Counted from the first letter of the stretch, positions 43,830 through 53,015 are shown. The stretch: 64,000 nucleotides of DNA from Bradyrhizobium viridifuturi (GCF_001238275.1 NZ_LGTB01000045.1:1-64000); one strand, 5' to 3'. Notes: generated by a model from the letters alone, not told the origin. Numbers and translations: made by a program.

Positions 43830-44659
43830 GGTTCTGCCGATCTCTCGCCTAGCTCAGTCTCCAGCATCCGCAGCGTCCGCAATGCGGCGGCGTAGTCCGC
43901 CGCTCCGATCTGCCGCCAGACCTCGGCGACGCGCGCGGCGAGGTCCCGGACCGTCACCGGAAAATTCGCAGCCTGCGCCAGCGCGCCCTTTTCGTTGATC
44001 AGATACTGCCCGTTCAGTGCGAACAGCACCTGTGCGGTGCAGGCCAGCGCACGGTAGGCACACCCTGCGATATGCGTGCCGTCGCCGCGCGGTACGGCAA
44101 GCTCGGCATTCTCGATTGCGAACAGGATTTCCCATTGAAAGCGCCGGAGCAGTGCGTCGCGCAGGGCCGGCGGGAAGGGCGTGGTCTTCGCCTTCATTGC
44201 TGCGACGAGGCTGTCGGGATCATGCAGCGCACGGCACAGCGCGACCTCGCCCATCCAGATCGCCGAGCAGAAGCCGTGCGGATGGCCCGGCTGGTAATGC
44301 ATGCCAATCTCGCCGTTCCGGCAGGCCTCGATGACATCAGTGACCCCTTCGGCGCTGCGGTAGAGCAGGTCGACTTTGTGGCCGCCGATCGCGAGCCAGG
44401 CGCCGCCGACGATCCACGGCCCCCAATCGCCGACTGGTGTCACATTCACGGCAGCGGGGTCGTCGACCAGGCCGGTCGCGGCCGCGCGCAGCCGATCGAT
44501 ATCGAGAGCGGTGCCGTTCCGGTAGTAGAGGCCGAGATCGTAATCAGAGGCGTCATGCGCCGTGCCGCGCGCCCGCGAGCCGCCGAGCACGATGGCAGCG
44601 ACACCAGGCACGGCGGCGAGGACGGGAATGATGTGCGCGAGCAGCGGATCGTGGGACAT
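43826..44659 (-). CDS. Nucleotidyltransferase-domain protein
   Basis: A 277-residue protein with a minimal nucleotidyltransferase fold: GGSRARGTAHDASDYDLGLY gives the GS motif and the DxD metal residues. The rest (HYQPGHPHGFCSAIWMGEV; WEILFAIENAELAVPRGDG) is helical, as in aminoglycoside-adenylyltransferase-like or toxin-antitoxin MNT-type proteins. No partner HEPN gene is adjacent, so a toxin-antitoxin role is not supported. ATG 44659 (MSHDPLLAHI) is chosen. The stop codon lies in the edge of the 83-bp repeat. Confidence 0.8.
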   Translation of the reverse strand: MSHDPLLAHIIPVLAAVPGVAAIVLGGSRARGTAHDASDYDLGLYYRNGTALDIDRLRAAATGLVDDPAAVNVTPVGDWGPWIVGGAWLAIGGHKVDLLYRSAEGVTDVIEACRNGEIGMHYQPGHPHGFCSAIWMGEVALCRALHDPDSLVAAMKAKTTPFPPALRDALLRRFQWEILFAIENAELAVPRGDGTHIAGCAYRALACTAQVLFALNGQYLINEKGALAQAANFPVTVRDLAARVAEVWRQIGAADYAAALRTLRMLETELGERSAEP

Positions 44660-44712
44660 GCTATGCGGATTATAGCGAGACCACCGCACGCCGCGATAGG
44701 CGCAACGATGCT

Positions 44713-45954
44713 TCAGCGTGCGAAGCGCGCCACCAGCTCGACATGCGGGGTGTGGCGGAACTGATCAACCGGTGTGACACCGGCGATCCTGTAGCCGCCG
44801 TCGATCAGGATCTTCGCGTCACGCGCAAAGGTCGCGGCATTGCAGGATACCGCAACGATCACGGGCACCTTGCTCGCCGCCAGCTGGGTGACCTGCGCCT
44901 GCGCACCCTGCCGTGGCGGATCGAACACGATGGTGTCATAGTCGCGCAACTCCTGCGGCATCAGCGGGCGGCGGAACAGGTCGCGTGCCTCGGCCTTGAG
45001 CGGCTTCAGCCCCGGCGTTGACTGCGCGGCCTTCTGAAGTGCCGTGATCGCGCCGGCATCGCTGTCGAAGGCCGCGACCCGCGCCCTCTCCGCGAGGCGG
45101 AGTGCGAACGGACCGACGCCGCAAAACAGATCGGCGATGTGCTTGGCGCGTCCGCAATGCTCGCGAACCAGCGCCGCCAGCGTCTCCTCGCCCTTGACGG
45201 TTGCCTGCAGAAACGAGCCCGGCGGCAGCACGACCTTCGCCTTTCCGATCGCAACCTCCGGAGAGGCGCGTTGCAGCACCAGCTCGCCGTGCCGCGTCAG
45301 CCGCGCCAGCCGGTGTTTCTCGGCGACCCGCGACAAAGTGGTGATCAGGCTGGTGGGCAGCGCGCCGGAGCCGCGCACGTCGATGTCGAGGCCGTTGAGC
45401 GTCGCCGTTACCTGGATGTCGAGCGGCTTGCCGGTCGAGATCAGGGGCTCGGCGATAGCCCAGGCCGCTTCGAGCGCGCCGTCGAGCGCGGGATCGAGGA
45501 TCGGACAGCGATCGACCGGAACGATGTCGTGCGAACCAGCCGCGGCAAAGCCGACCTTCAGCACCTCATGGGTGCCCATGCGTCCGTGCAGCGTGATGCG
45601 GCGGCGGCCCGCGCCATGCGCGTCGAGCAGCGGCGCAATGTCAGCTGCGATCTTTGCCTGTGCCAGCGTCTCGACCACGATGTTGCGCTTCCAGGCGTGG
45701 TAGGGCTCCTCGCTCCAGTGCTGGATCGCGCAGCCGCCGCAGACGCCGAAATGCGGACAGAACGGCGCGATGCGCTCGGGACTCGCATGCCTGACGCGTA
45801 CCAGCCGCCGCCGGTCGGGATGGTGCCCGGGGACGCCTTCGACCTCGACCGTTTCGCCGGCCAGCGCATAAGGCACGAAGATCGACTGCGATCCGTCGAT
45901 CGCGACTCCGTCGCCGCGGTGGCCGACATGGTCGATGGTAAGAAGCTCAGCCAC
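44713..45954 (-). CDS. Class I SAM-dependent RNA methyltransferase (RlmD/RumA type)
   Basis: Predicted 23S rRNA uridine C5 methyltransferase. The N-terminal TRAM-like domain (about 1-58) precedes the iron-sulfur cysteines in PFCPHFGVCGGCAIQHW. The SAM-binding region is IADLFCGVGPFALRLAERA, followed by TIVFDPPRQGAQAQV and the catalytic cysteine in VIVAVSCNAATFARDA. It is 413 residues. Its ATG overlaps the end of tlyA by eight bases, so translation is coupled. It is the last gene of the xseB-dxs-type neighbourhood in this window. Confidence 0.92.
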   Translation of the reverse strand: MAELLTIDHVGHRGDGVAIDGSQSIFVPYALAGETVEVEGVPGHHPDRRRLVRVRHASPERIAPFCPHFGVCGGCAIQHWSEEPYHAWKRNIVVETLAQAKIAADIAPLLDAHGAGRRRITLHGRMGTHEVLKVGFAAAGSHDIVPVDRCPILDPALDGALEAAWAIAEPLISTGKPLDIQVTATLNGLDIDVRGSGALPTSLITTLSRVAEKHRLARLTRHGELVLQRASPEVAIGKAKVVLPPGSFLQATVKGEETLAALVREHCGRAKHIADLFCGVGPFALRLAERARVAAFDSDAGAITALQKAAQSTPGLKPLKAEARDLFRRPLMPQELRDYDTIVFDPPRQGAQAQVTQLAASKVPVIVAVSCNAATFARDAKILIDGGYRIAGVTPVDQFRHTPHVELVARFAR

Positions 45955-46720
45955 GGCGGGCGCCGAGGAAGAATTCGATGTTGCCGTCGCCGCCCGGTAT
46001 CGATGACGGGAACACCTCGATGTCGGTGCAGCCGAGCGAGGCGGCGAAGGCCGTCATATCGTCGCAGATCTCCTGGTGCACCATCGCGTTGCGGATGACG
46101 CCGCGCTTGGAATGTTTGCGCGCCGCCTCGAATTGCGGCTTGATCAGCGCCAGCAGATGCATCGGGGCTGCCGCCAGCGACAGCGCCACCGGCAGCACCA
46201 GCTTCAACGAGATGAAGCTGACATCGATCACGACGACATCGGGCCGCGCCGGCAACCGCTTCCCCTCATAGTTCCTGATGTCGGTCTCCTCCATGGAGAC
46301 GATCTTCGGATGGCCTTGCAGCGAGGGATGCAACTGGCCGTGGCCGACGTCGATGGCGAACACGAGGCTCGCCCCGTTGGCGAGCAGCACCTCGGTGAAG
46401 CCGCCAGTCGAGGCGCCGACATCGAGGCAGACGTGGCCCTCGACGTCGATCGGATAGTGCTCGAGCGCGCCGGCAAGCTTGACGCCGCCGCGCGAGACAT
46501 AGGGATGCGCCGGCTCGGCCGTGAGCTCGGCGCCGGGAGCGACGATTTCGGAGGCCTTCGCAATCGGCTTGCCGTCGGCGGTGACGAGCCCGGCATCGAT
46601 CGCTGCGCGCGCCCGTGCCCGGCTTTCGAACAGGCCACGTTCGACCAGCAGCACGTCGATGCGCTTACCGGCGGATGTGGCGTTGTCGTTGGCGCCCGCC
46701 TTGGTCACCTGCCTGCTCAC
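45947..46720 (-). CDS. tlyA: TlyA-family rRNA (cytidine-2'-O)-methyltransferase / hemolysin-like
   Basis: A 257-residue RNA methyltransferase. An S4 domain is at the N-terminus (RIDVLLVERGLFESRARARA), then the FtsJ-like SAM domain with CLDVGASTGGFTEVLLANGA, FAIDVGHGQLHPSL and VVIDVSFISLKLVLP. The start is GTG 46720, which overlaps the TGA of the upstream deoxyribosyltransferase gene (GTGA), a classic coupled junction. TlyA homologues methylate 16S and/or 23S rRNA; which one is not visible. Position after dxs is conserved in alphaproteobacteria. Confidence 0.92.
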   Translation of the reverse strand: MSRQVTKAGANDNATSAGKRIDVLLVERGLFESRARARAAIDAGLVTADGKPIAKASEIVAPGAELTAEPAHPYVSRGGVKLAGALEHYPIDVEGHVCLDVGASTGGFTEVLLANGASLVFAIDVGHGQLHPSLQGHPKIVSMEETDIRNYEGKRLPARPDVVVIDVSFISLKLVLPVALSLAAAPMHLLALIKPQFEAARKHSKRGVIRNAMVHQEICDDMTAFAASLGCTDIEVFPSSIPGGDGNIEFFLGARRG

Positions 46721-47280
46721 ATGACGCTCTGCTGGCGCTGCGCGGCGGCGAGCCGCACGCAGGCCTCGAAGGAGGTGAGGTCGTGCCAAAGGTCGGTCGC
46801 CGGCTCCCGCGGCGTCACCAGCGGGCTGCCGTGCAGATCCAGCGCGTGCATCATCATCAGATTGTCCGGCAATCCAAACTCTTCCACCGTCAGGCCCTCC
46901 GCGTCGATCAGGCGTCCGTCGGATGCCGGCACGACCTGGCCGAGCCGCGCCACGCGGTTAGCGTAGGACGTGGGATCGTTCGAATAGGCGAAGCACAGTT
47001 TGCCGCGTCCCGCCATGTAGCCGAGTTCGTAGACGGTGCCTGCGTCGGCACTGGGGCCGCGAAACGGCGTCAAATTGGCGATGATGGCGTCGGCAGACTC
47101 CATCATCGCCTCGTTGCTCTTGAAGATGGTGAGCGAGGCGCCGGCGACGGTGGGATTGATGCTGTTGTCGAGCGGATACAGCCCGGTCAGCCCGTGATAG
47201 GCGCAAACCTCCGCCTTGCGGCGGCCGATCTCCACGGCATCCGGCAGGAATACGTCAGGACCTGCCAGATAGATTCTCAT
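46717..47280 (-). CDS. Nucleoside 2-deoxyribosyltransferase family protein
   Basis: A 187-residue enzyme that moves the deoxyribose between bases or hydrolyses nucleotides. The N-terminus MRIYLAGPDVFLPDAVEIG and the pair ADAIIANLTPFRGPSADAGT then YELGYMAGRGKLCFAYSNDP are diagnostic, with the catalytic glutamate in TVYELGYM. It lies between dxs and tlyA and its stop overlaps the tlyA start. A base-salvage or house-cleaning function within an RNA-modification operon is inference. Confidence 0.92.
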   Translation of the reverse strand: MRIYLAGPDVFLPDAVEIGRRKAEVCAYHGLTGLYPLDNSINPTVAGASLTIFKSNEAMMESADAIIANLTPFRGPSADAGTVYELGYMAGRGKLCFAYSNDPTSYANRVARLGQVVPASDGRLIDAEGLTVEEFGLPDNLMMMHALDLHGSPLVTPREPATDLWHDLTSFEACVRLAAAQRQQSVM

Positions 47281-47327
47281 GGACTTGCCGGTGCTATGGC
47301 GTTTCGCGCGAACAGGAAACCGGAGCT

Positions 47328-47352
47328 CCGGTTCTGATCCAATCAGAACCGG
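47328..47352. repeat. Hairpin between dxs and the deoxyribosyltransferase gene
   Basis: Perfect arms CCGGTTCTGAT / ATCAGAACCGG with a 3-base loop, flanked by GAGCT and TGCTC. It resembles the hairpin of the family-B repeat at 18334 (GATT/AATC core). It lies in the 96-base gap and may attenuate read-through from dxs. Confidence 0.65.
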
Positions 47353-47376
47353 AAATGCTCGTGCTGCCCGAAACGA

Positions 47377-49305
47377 TTACGCGAGCTTGACGGTCTCGGT
47401 CTTGTAGTCCTTGCCGAGGGTTTCGAACACCTTGGCAACGATGCTCTTGGCGTCGAGACCGGCGCGGGCATACATCGCTGCCGGCGTGTCATGGTCGAGG
47501 AACACGTCGGGCAGGATCATCGAGCGGAACTTGAGCATGCCGCTGTCGAGCATCGCGTTGTCGGACAGGAACTGCATGACATGCGAGCCGAAGCCGCCGA
47601 TCGAGCCTTCCTCGATTGTGATCAGGATCTCGTGGTCGCGGGCGAGCTTCATGATCATCTCTTCGTCGAGCGGCTTCATGAAGCGCGCATCGGCGATGGT
47701 GGCGGAGAGGCCATGGGCGGCGAGCTCGTCGGCGGCCTTCTCGCACTCGGCGAGGCGGGTGCCGAACGACAGCAGTGCGACCTTCTTGCCCTCGCGGACG
47801 ATGCGGCCCTTGCCGATCGGCAGGGCAACGCCGACTTCCGGCATCTCGACGCCGCGGCCTTCGCCGCGGGGATAGCGCAGCGCGCTCGGACGATCGTTGA
47901 TCGCAACTTGGGTCGCCACCATGTGGACCATTTCCGCCTCGTCGGCGGCGGCCATGATCACCATGTTGGGCAGACAGCCGAGATAGGCGTTGTCGAACGA
48001 ACCAGCATGGGTCGCGCCGTCGGCGCCGACCAGGCCGGCACGGTCGATCGCGAAGCGGACCGGAAGGCTCTGGATCGCGACGTCGTGGACCACCTGGTCA
48101 TAGCCGCGCTGCAGGAAGGTCGAGTAGATCGCGCAGAACGGCTTGTAGCCTTCGGTGGCGAGGCCCGCGGCGAAGGTCACCGCGTGCTGCTCGGCGATGC
48201 CGACGTCGAAGGTGCGGTCCGGGAACGCCTTGTTGAAGATGTCGACGCCGGTGCCCGACGGCATCGCCGCGGTGATGGCGACGATCTTGTCGTCCTTCTG
48301 CGCTTCCTTGACGAGGCTCTGGCCGAACACGTTCTGGTAGGCTGGCGCGTTCGGCTTGGCCTTGGCCTGGGTGCCGGTCGCGACGTCGAATTTGACGACG
48401 GCGTGATACTTGTCGGCGGACGCTTCCGCCGGACCGTAGCCCTTGCCCTTCTGGGTCACGACATGGACCAGGATCGGCCCGGTCTCCATGTCGCGGACGT
48501 TCTTCAGCACCGGCAGCAGATGGTCGAGATTGTGACCGTCGATCGGGCCGACATAGTAGAAGCCGAGCTCCTCGAACAGCGTGCCGCCGTCCATCATGAA
48601 GCCGCGGGAATATTCCTCGACGCGGTTGGCGCGGTTGGCGAGGATCTTCGGCAGGCGCTTGTTGATCTGCTTGGCGGCCTCGCGTAGCGAGCGGTAGGTC
48701 TTGCCGGAGTAGAGGCGCGACAGATAGGCGCTCATCGCGCCGACCGGCGGCGCGATCGACATGTCGTTGTCGTTGAGGATCACGATCAGGCGCGAGTTCA
48801 TCGCGCCGGCGTTGTTCATGGCCTCGTAGGCCATGCCCGCCGACATCGCGCCGTCACCGATCACGGCGATAACGTTGTTCTTGCCGCCGGAGAGATCGCG
48901 CGCCACGGCCATGCCGAGGCCGGCCGAAATCGAGGTCGACGAGTGCGCGGCGCCGAACGGATCGTAGTCGCTCTCGGTGCGCTTGGTGAAGCCGGAGAGG
49001 CCGCCGCCGGTGCGCAGGGTGCGGATGCGGTCGCGGCGACCGGTCAGGATCTTGTGCGGATAGGCCTGATGGCCGACGTCCCAGATCAGGCGGTCGCGCG
49101 GGGTGTCGAAGATGTAGTGGATTGCGGTGGTCAGCTCGACCACGCCGAGGCCGGCGCCGAAATGGCCGCCGGTCACCGACACGGCGTCGATGGTTTCCTG
49201 GCGGAGCTCGTCGGCAACTTGCTGCACCTGTTCGACCTTCAGCTTGCGCAGGTCGTCCGGCGTGTGAATAGTGTCAAGAAGCGGCGTTTTACTAAATGTG
49301 GTCAC
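47377..49305 (-). CDS. dxs: 1-deoxy-D-xylulose-5-phosphate synthase
   Basis: Thiamine-dependent first enzyme of the MEP isoprenoid pathway, joining pyruvate and glyceraldehyde 3-phosphate. The 642 residues are full length. Seen are the GHQAYPHKILTGR region, the TPP motif VIGDGAMSAGMAYEAMNNAG followed by NDNDMSIAPPVGAMS, the catalytic glutamate region VGIAEQHAVTFAAGLA and LVGADGATHAGSFD. Start GTG 49305 (VTTFSKTPLLDTIHTP) fits the family; the frame stays open 21 codons further. It is 544 bases downstream of xseB, so it may have its own promoter. Confidence 0.97.
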   Translation of the reverse strand: MTTFSKTPLLDTIHTPDDLRKLKVEQVQQVADELRQETIDAVSVTGGHFGAGLGVVELTTAIHYIFDTPRDRLIWDVGHQAYPHKILTGRRDRIRTLRTGGGLSGFTKRTESDYDPFGAAHSSTSISAGLGMAVARDLSGGKNNVIAVIGDGAMSAGMAYEAMNNAGAMNSRLIVILNDNDMSIAPPVGAMSAYLSRLYSGKTYRSLREAAKQINKRLPKILANRANRVEEYSRGFMMDGGTLFEELGFYYVGPIDGHNLDHLLPVLKNVRDMETGPILVHVVTQKGKGYGPAEASADKYHAVVKFDVATGTQAKAKPNAPAYQNVFGQSLVKEAQKDDKIVAITAAMPSGTGVDIFNKAFPDRTFDVGIAEQHAVTFAAGLATEGYKPFCAIYSTFLQRGYDQVVHDVAIQSLPVRFAIDRAGLVGADGATHAGSFDNAYLGCLPNMVIMAAADEAEMVHMVATQVAINDRPSALRYPRGEGRGVEMPEVGVALPIGKGRIVREGKKVALLSFGTRLAECEKAADELAAHGLSATIADARFMKPLDEEMIMKLARDHEILITIEEGSIGGFGSHVMQFLSDNAMLDSGMLKFRSMILPDVFLDHDTPAAMYARAGLDAKSIVAKVFETLGKDYKTETVKLA

Positions 49306-49849
49306 AGCGAATTTCCAATTTTTGCCTGTCGGAACGAACCGCCCGACGCGAGATGGGTTGGCGCGCACATCGCGCAGCGAAAGCCAGACACTGGGTGCCG
49401 CCCCGGCAGACCGTGCCTGGTTGTAAGCCTAGATTCACTCCGGATTGGACCACGTGATACGCATCACCTTGGTCGCTCTTCACCCGTCCCGGTTCAGTTT
49501 TGTCGAACCATTTGAGATGCATGCCGCCCGAAAACTTCGGGCCGCCCGCCACCCTCAAATGCCCATAGAACTGGAAGCATTACACCAAAGCCGTAACCAA
49601 AGCCAACCCGATAGGCGGCGCAGGGTTCCTATGCGTTGTCTTGAAAAACCTATATTTTTCAATGGTTGGGGCTTGGAGCGGGTTCCAATTTGGCCATTTT
49701 AGCGGCAACTAGCCGGTCCGGAACGGCCCGATTCACGGCTGCGCGGGTCGGCGCGGTCACCCCACGGCGCGATCAATCAATGGAAATACGCAGCAACAAT
49801 TGCCCGCCGTGGCGGACATCCTGTCGCATGGTCGCGGTGGTCTGCGGCG
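49306..49849. other. 544-base intergenic region between xseB and dxs
   Basis: No supported protein gene. It contains a perfect AT-rich palindrome TTGAAAAA-N6-TTTTTCAA (49641-49662). Since the leftward xseB transcript passes here, the palindrome could be its terminator or an operator of dxs. The length and absence of repeats of the known families make a small RNA or long dxs leader possible but unsupported. Confidence 0.5.
49641..49662. terminator. AT-rich palindrome, terminator-like
   Basis: TTGAAAAA and TTTTTCAA with spacer CCTATA form a perfect 22-bp dyad. The stem is weak (mostly A-T), so protein binding is as likely as transcription termination of xseB. Confidence 0.4.
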
Positions 49850-50101
49850 CTACTGCACGTCGAGCGGTTCGGTCCCGGTTGCCTGGCCGGAGGCGTCGGT
49901 GGTGATCTTGTCGACCCGGGCTTCGGCCTGGCGCAGCAATTCCTCACAGCGCCGCTTCAATGCCTCGCCGCGCTCGTAGATCGCGACCGATTCCTCAAGC
50001 GGGACCTTGCCGTCCTCGAGCCGCTTGACGATCGATTCGAGTTCTTCGATCGCGCGTTCAAAGGAGAGTTTCTTGACGTCGGCTTGAGTATTTTCGGCCA
50101 T
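49850..50101 (-). CDS. xseB: Exodeoxyribonuclease VII small subunit
   Basis: Small subunit of exonuclease VII, which degrades single-stranded DNA from both ends. The 83-residue protein has the family core LSFERAIEELESIVKRLEDG and LEESVAIYERGEALKRRCEE, a helical pair. Placement upstream of dxs on the same strand is the common alphaproteobacterial order. The large subunit gene xseA is elsewhere. Confidence 0.96.
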   Translation of the reverse strand: MAENTQADVKKLSFERAIEELESIVKRLEDGKVPLEESVAIYERGEALKRRCEELLRQAEARVDKITTDASGQATGTEPLDVQ

Positions 50102-50226
50102 TATATGTTCCCAGTGCGCCGATCAGACCGTGATCGGATCTTGTCGTCCAAGCATGACCCGTCGCGGGCCATGCTTGCCCCGGCGCAGAATCAATCGAAT
50201 TTTTGCGGGCGTATTGTGGCGGGGAT

Positions 50227-51153
50227 TTAGGCGCCCATCAATGCGGTGACGTGAGATGCCACCGACTCTTTCAGGCCCTCGAGGTCGTAGCCGCCCTCCA
50301 GGACGGAGACGACGCGCCCGCCGGCGCTCTTGTCGGCGAGATCCATCAGCTTGCGCGTGACCCAGCCGAAATCCTCGCCCGTCAGGTTGATCGAGGCCAG
50401 GGGATCGCGGTGATGCGCATCGAAGCCGGCCGAGATGACGACCAGTTCGGGCGAGAATTTTTCGAGCTGCGGCAGGATCAGGTTCTCGAACGCGGAGCGG
50501 AATTTGGCGCCGCCGTCGCCGGGCGCGAGCGGTGCGTTGACGACGGTGTCGTGCTCGCCGCGCTCGCCTGACGCGCCGGTGCCCGGAAAAAGCGGCATCT
50601 GATGCGTCGAGCAGTACATCACGGTCGGATCGGCCCAGAAGATGTCCTGAGTGCCGTTGCCGTGATGGACGTCGAAATCGATGATGGCGGCGCGCTTGAT
50701 GCCGTATTTGCGCTGCGCGTGGCGCGCGGCGATCGCGACATTGTCGAAGAAGCAGAAGCCCATCGGCGTCGATTTCTCGGCGTGATGCCCGGGCGGGCGC
50801 ACCGCGACGAAGGCGTTCTGGTGCTTGCCCTCCATCACCGCATCGGTGGCGGCCACCGCGCCGCCGACGCCGCGCATCACGGCTTCCCAGGTGCCGGGCG
50901 ACATCGAGGTGTCGCCGTCGATATAGATCATGCCCGAAGTCGGCGCGATGTGGCGCAGTTCGCCGACATAGTGCTCACCATTGCAGAGCAGCACGGTGTC
51001 GAGGTCGCCTTCCGGCGCGAGGTCGCGCACCAGTGCCTTGAAGCGGTCTTCGCCGAGCACCTCGGCAACCGCGCGCAGCCGGTCGGGGCGTTCGGGATGT
51101 CCGGGTGGGGTCAGGTGATCGAGGCAGGCGGAGTGCGTCAGAAGCAGGGTCAT
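50227..51153 (-). CDS. Histone-deacetylase-superfamily amidohydrolase
   Basis: A zinc deacetylase of 308 residues, probably acting on an acetylated polyamine or other small amide rather than on histones. Active-site motifs are RPPGHHAEKSTPMGFCFFDN, IIDFDVHHGNGTQDIF, VVISAGFDAHHRDPLA and VSVLEGGYDLEGL, containing the His-His, the zinc Asp/His/Asp set and the Tyr. It lies 125 bases downstream of the xseB start region, same strand, with its own promoter likely. Confidence 0.92.
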   Translation of the reverse strand: MTLLLTHSACLDHLTPPGHPERPDRLRAVAEVLGEDRFKALVRDLAPEGDLDTVLLCNGEHYVGELRHIAPTSGMIYIDGDTSMSPGTWEAVMRGVGGAVAATDAVMEGKHQNAFVAVRPPGHHAEKSTPMGFCFFDNVAIAARHAQRKYGIKRAAIIDFDVHHGNGTQDIFWADPTVMYCSTHQMPLFPGTGASGERGEHDTVVNAPLAPGDGGAKFRSAFENLILPQLEKFSPELVVISAGFDAHHRDPLASINLTGEDFGWVTRKLMDLADKSAGGRVVSVLEGGYDLEGLKESVASHVTALMGA

Positions 51154-51341
51154 GCAAATTCCCGGCGCAATGGAGGCGCGTGCGAGGACTCATGATCCGG
51201 AAACATGCGCAGCGGGTTTCCGAGGATCATTCGCGAACGACCCCTAATCTAGGCCGTTACCCGCCCACCGGAAAGGCCCAAGCTTCGATCTCGCCGTATC
51301 GTTCCGCTCGCCCGCTCGACAGGGAGTGCCCAGGTTGCGGC

Positions 51342-53015
51342 TCAATTGATCCGTTCGATGCGCTTTCCGGCCGTCGGGCCGACCGGGCTGTTGGCCTTGA
51401 AGTAGGCATAGAGCGCATCGACGTCGTAGATGCCGAACTGCTGCGCCGTTCCTTCCTTGAACACGGTGAAGCCGTCTCCGCCCTCGGCGAGATAATTGTT
51501 CACGGTGACGCGGTAGCTCGCGGCCGGGTCGATCGGCTTGCCGTCGAGCGACATCCGGGCGGCGATGATGCGCGCGCCGTCGCCCTTGCTCGCATCCCAT
51601 GCATAGGCAAAGCCCTTCGAGACCTGCAGGGCGCGCGGCCGCTTCGGGTCGGCCCATTGCTGCTCCAGCACGTCCTTGAGCTGCTTGCCGCTCAGCGTCA
51701 TCGTCACCAGCTGGTTGCGGAACGGCTGGCTTGCGAAGATGTCGGCATAGGTGACCGCGCCGTCCTCGCGCTTGACGATGTCGGTGCGGACGCCGCCCGG
51801 ATTGGTGAAGGCGATCACCGCGCCGCCATTCGGCTCCGAAGCGGTCGCTGCGAGCTGCGCGTCGGCGACGATATCGCCGAGCACGCTTTCGCCGGTCTCG
51901 CCGGGGGTGCGCGAGAGCGTCTCGGTGACCGAGCCGGCGGCGCGGTTGGCGATCGGTGCGGCCAGCCGGTCATAGGATTCCAGGAGCGCGCTCTGCTCGG
52001 GATCCTTGGCGATGCCGCCGATCTTCACGATAGTGTTGTTGGCCTTGGCGCTGATCACGTCATGGCTCTTCGGATCGAGCTGAAGATCGATCGCGGTGAC
52101 CAGCGTGCCGTATTTGTCGCCTGACGTGACGAGCCGCCCGTCGATCTCGCAGACATAGGCCTGATGGGTGTGGCCGGAGATCACGACGTCGACCGCGCGA
52201 TCGAACTTCTTGACGATGTCGACGATCGGTCCTGAGATCCCGGGGCATTCATTATAGTCGCCGGTCGGAAAGCCGCCTTCGTGGATCAAGACCACGATCG
52301 CCTCGACGCCCTTCGCCTTCAACTCGGGAACCAACGCATTGACGGTCTCGGCCTCGTCGCGGAATTCGAGGCTGGCGACGCCGGCCGGCGACACCAGGTT
52401 CGGCGTGTTCTTTAGCGTCAAGCCGATGAAGGCGACCGGAATGCCGTCGAATTCCTTGATCTCGTAGGGCGGAAACACCGTCTTGCCGGTGGCCTTGTCG
52501 ATCGTGGAGGCGGCGAGATAGCGGAATTTGGCGCCCGTGAACGGGTGCGGGCCCTGGCACTTGTCGACCGGATGGCAGCCGCCATTCTGCATCCTCAGCA
52601 GCTCGTTCTTGCCCTCGTCGAATTCGTGATTGCCGACCGAGGAGATCGCAAGCCCCATCATCGAGAGCGACTCGATGGTCGGCTCGTCATGAAACATCGC
52701 CGACAGAAACGGGCTCGCGCCGATCAGGTCCCCGGCCGCGACGAAGATATTGTTCTTGTGGCCTTCGCGCAGTTGCTTGACCAGGGTGGCGATCCGCTCC
52801 GATCCGCCGGCGGGCACCATCATCTTCCTGGTCGCATCAGCGGGATCGGTGATGCGGATGCCGCCGGGAGGCGGCCGCAGATAGCCGTGGAAATCGTTGA
52901 TCGCGAGAATGCGCAAATCCACCGGCGCTGCGGCACTCTGCGCCAGGCAAGGGCCAGTCGCAGCGAGGCCAAGCGCGCAGAGCGCGGCGAATAGCGTAAG
53001 GCGGGGCTGTCTCAT
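51342..53015 (-). CDS. Periplasmic bifunctional 5'-nucleotidase / 2',3'-cyclic phosphodiesterase (UshA/CpdB type)
   Basis: A 557-residue secreted nucleotidase. A signal peptide (LTLFAALCALGLAATGPCLA) precedes the metallophosphatase domain, with INDFHGYLRPP, VAAGDLIGASPFLSAMFHD, SSVGNHEFDEGKNELL, VIVLIHEGG and VVISGHTHQAYVC. The C-terminal nucleotide-binding domain contains AFTNPGGVRTDI and YRVTVNNYLAEGGDGF. ATG 53015 is used because the signal peptide begins there; the frame extends 13 codons. It may scavenge phosphate from extracellular nucleotides. Confidence 0.93.
   Translation of the reverse strand: MRQPRLTLFAALCALGLAATGPCLAQSAAAPVDLRILAINDFHGYLRPPPGGIRITDPADATRKMMVPAGGSERIATLVKQLREGHKNNIFVAAGDLIGASPFLSAMFHDEPTIESLSMMGLAISSVGNHEFDEGKNELLRMQNGGCHPVDKCQGPHPFTGAKFRYLAASTIDKATGKTVFPPYEIKEFDGIPVAFIGLTLKNTPNLVSPAGVASLEFRDEAETVNALVPELKAKGVEAIVVLIHEGGFPTGDYNECPGISGPIVDIVKKFDRAVDVVISGHTHQAYVCEIDGRLVTSGDKYGTLVTAIDLQLDPKSHDVISAKANNTIVKIGGIAKDPEQSALLESYDRLAAPIANRAAGSVTETLSRTPGETGESVLGDIVADAQLAATASEPNGGAVIAFTNPGGVRTDIVKREDGAVTYADIFASQPFRNQLVTMTLSGKQLKDVLEQQWADPKRPRALQVSKGFAYAWDASKGDGARIIAARMSLDGKPIDPAASYRVTVNNYLAEGGDGFTVFKEGTAQQFGIYDVDALYAYFKANSPVGPTAGKRIERIN

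Noticed and set aside
43826..44659. MNT/HEPN toxin-antitoxin system
   Set aside because: Only a nucleotidyltransferase-type protein is present; there is no adjacent HEPN gene, and the protein is longer than typical MntA antitoxins.
47491..48687. Plus-strand open frame of nearly 400 codons across dxs
   Set aside because: It is a shadow of dxs. Its composition is typical of antisense frames and dxs itself is complete.
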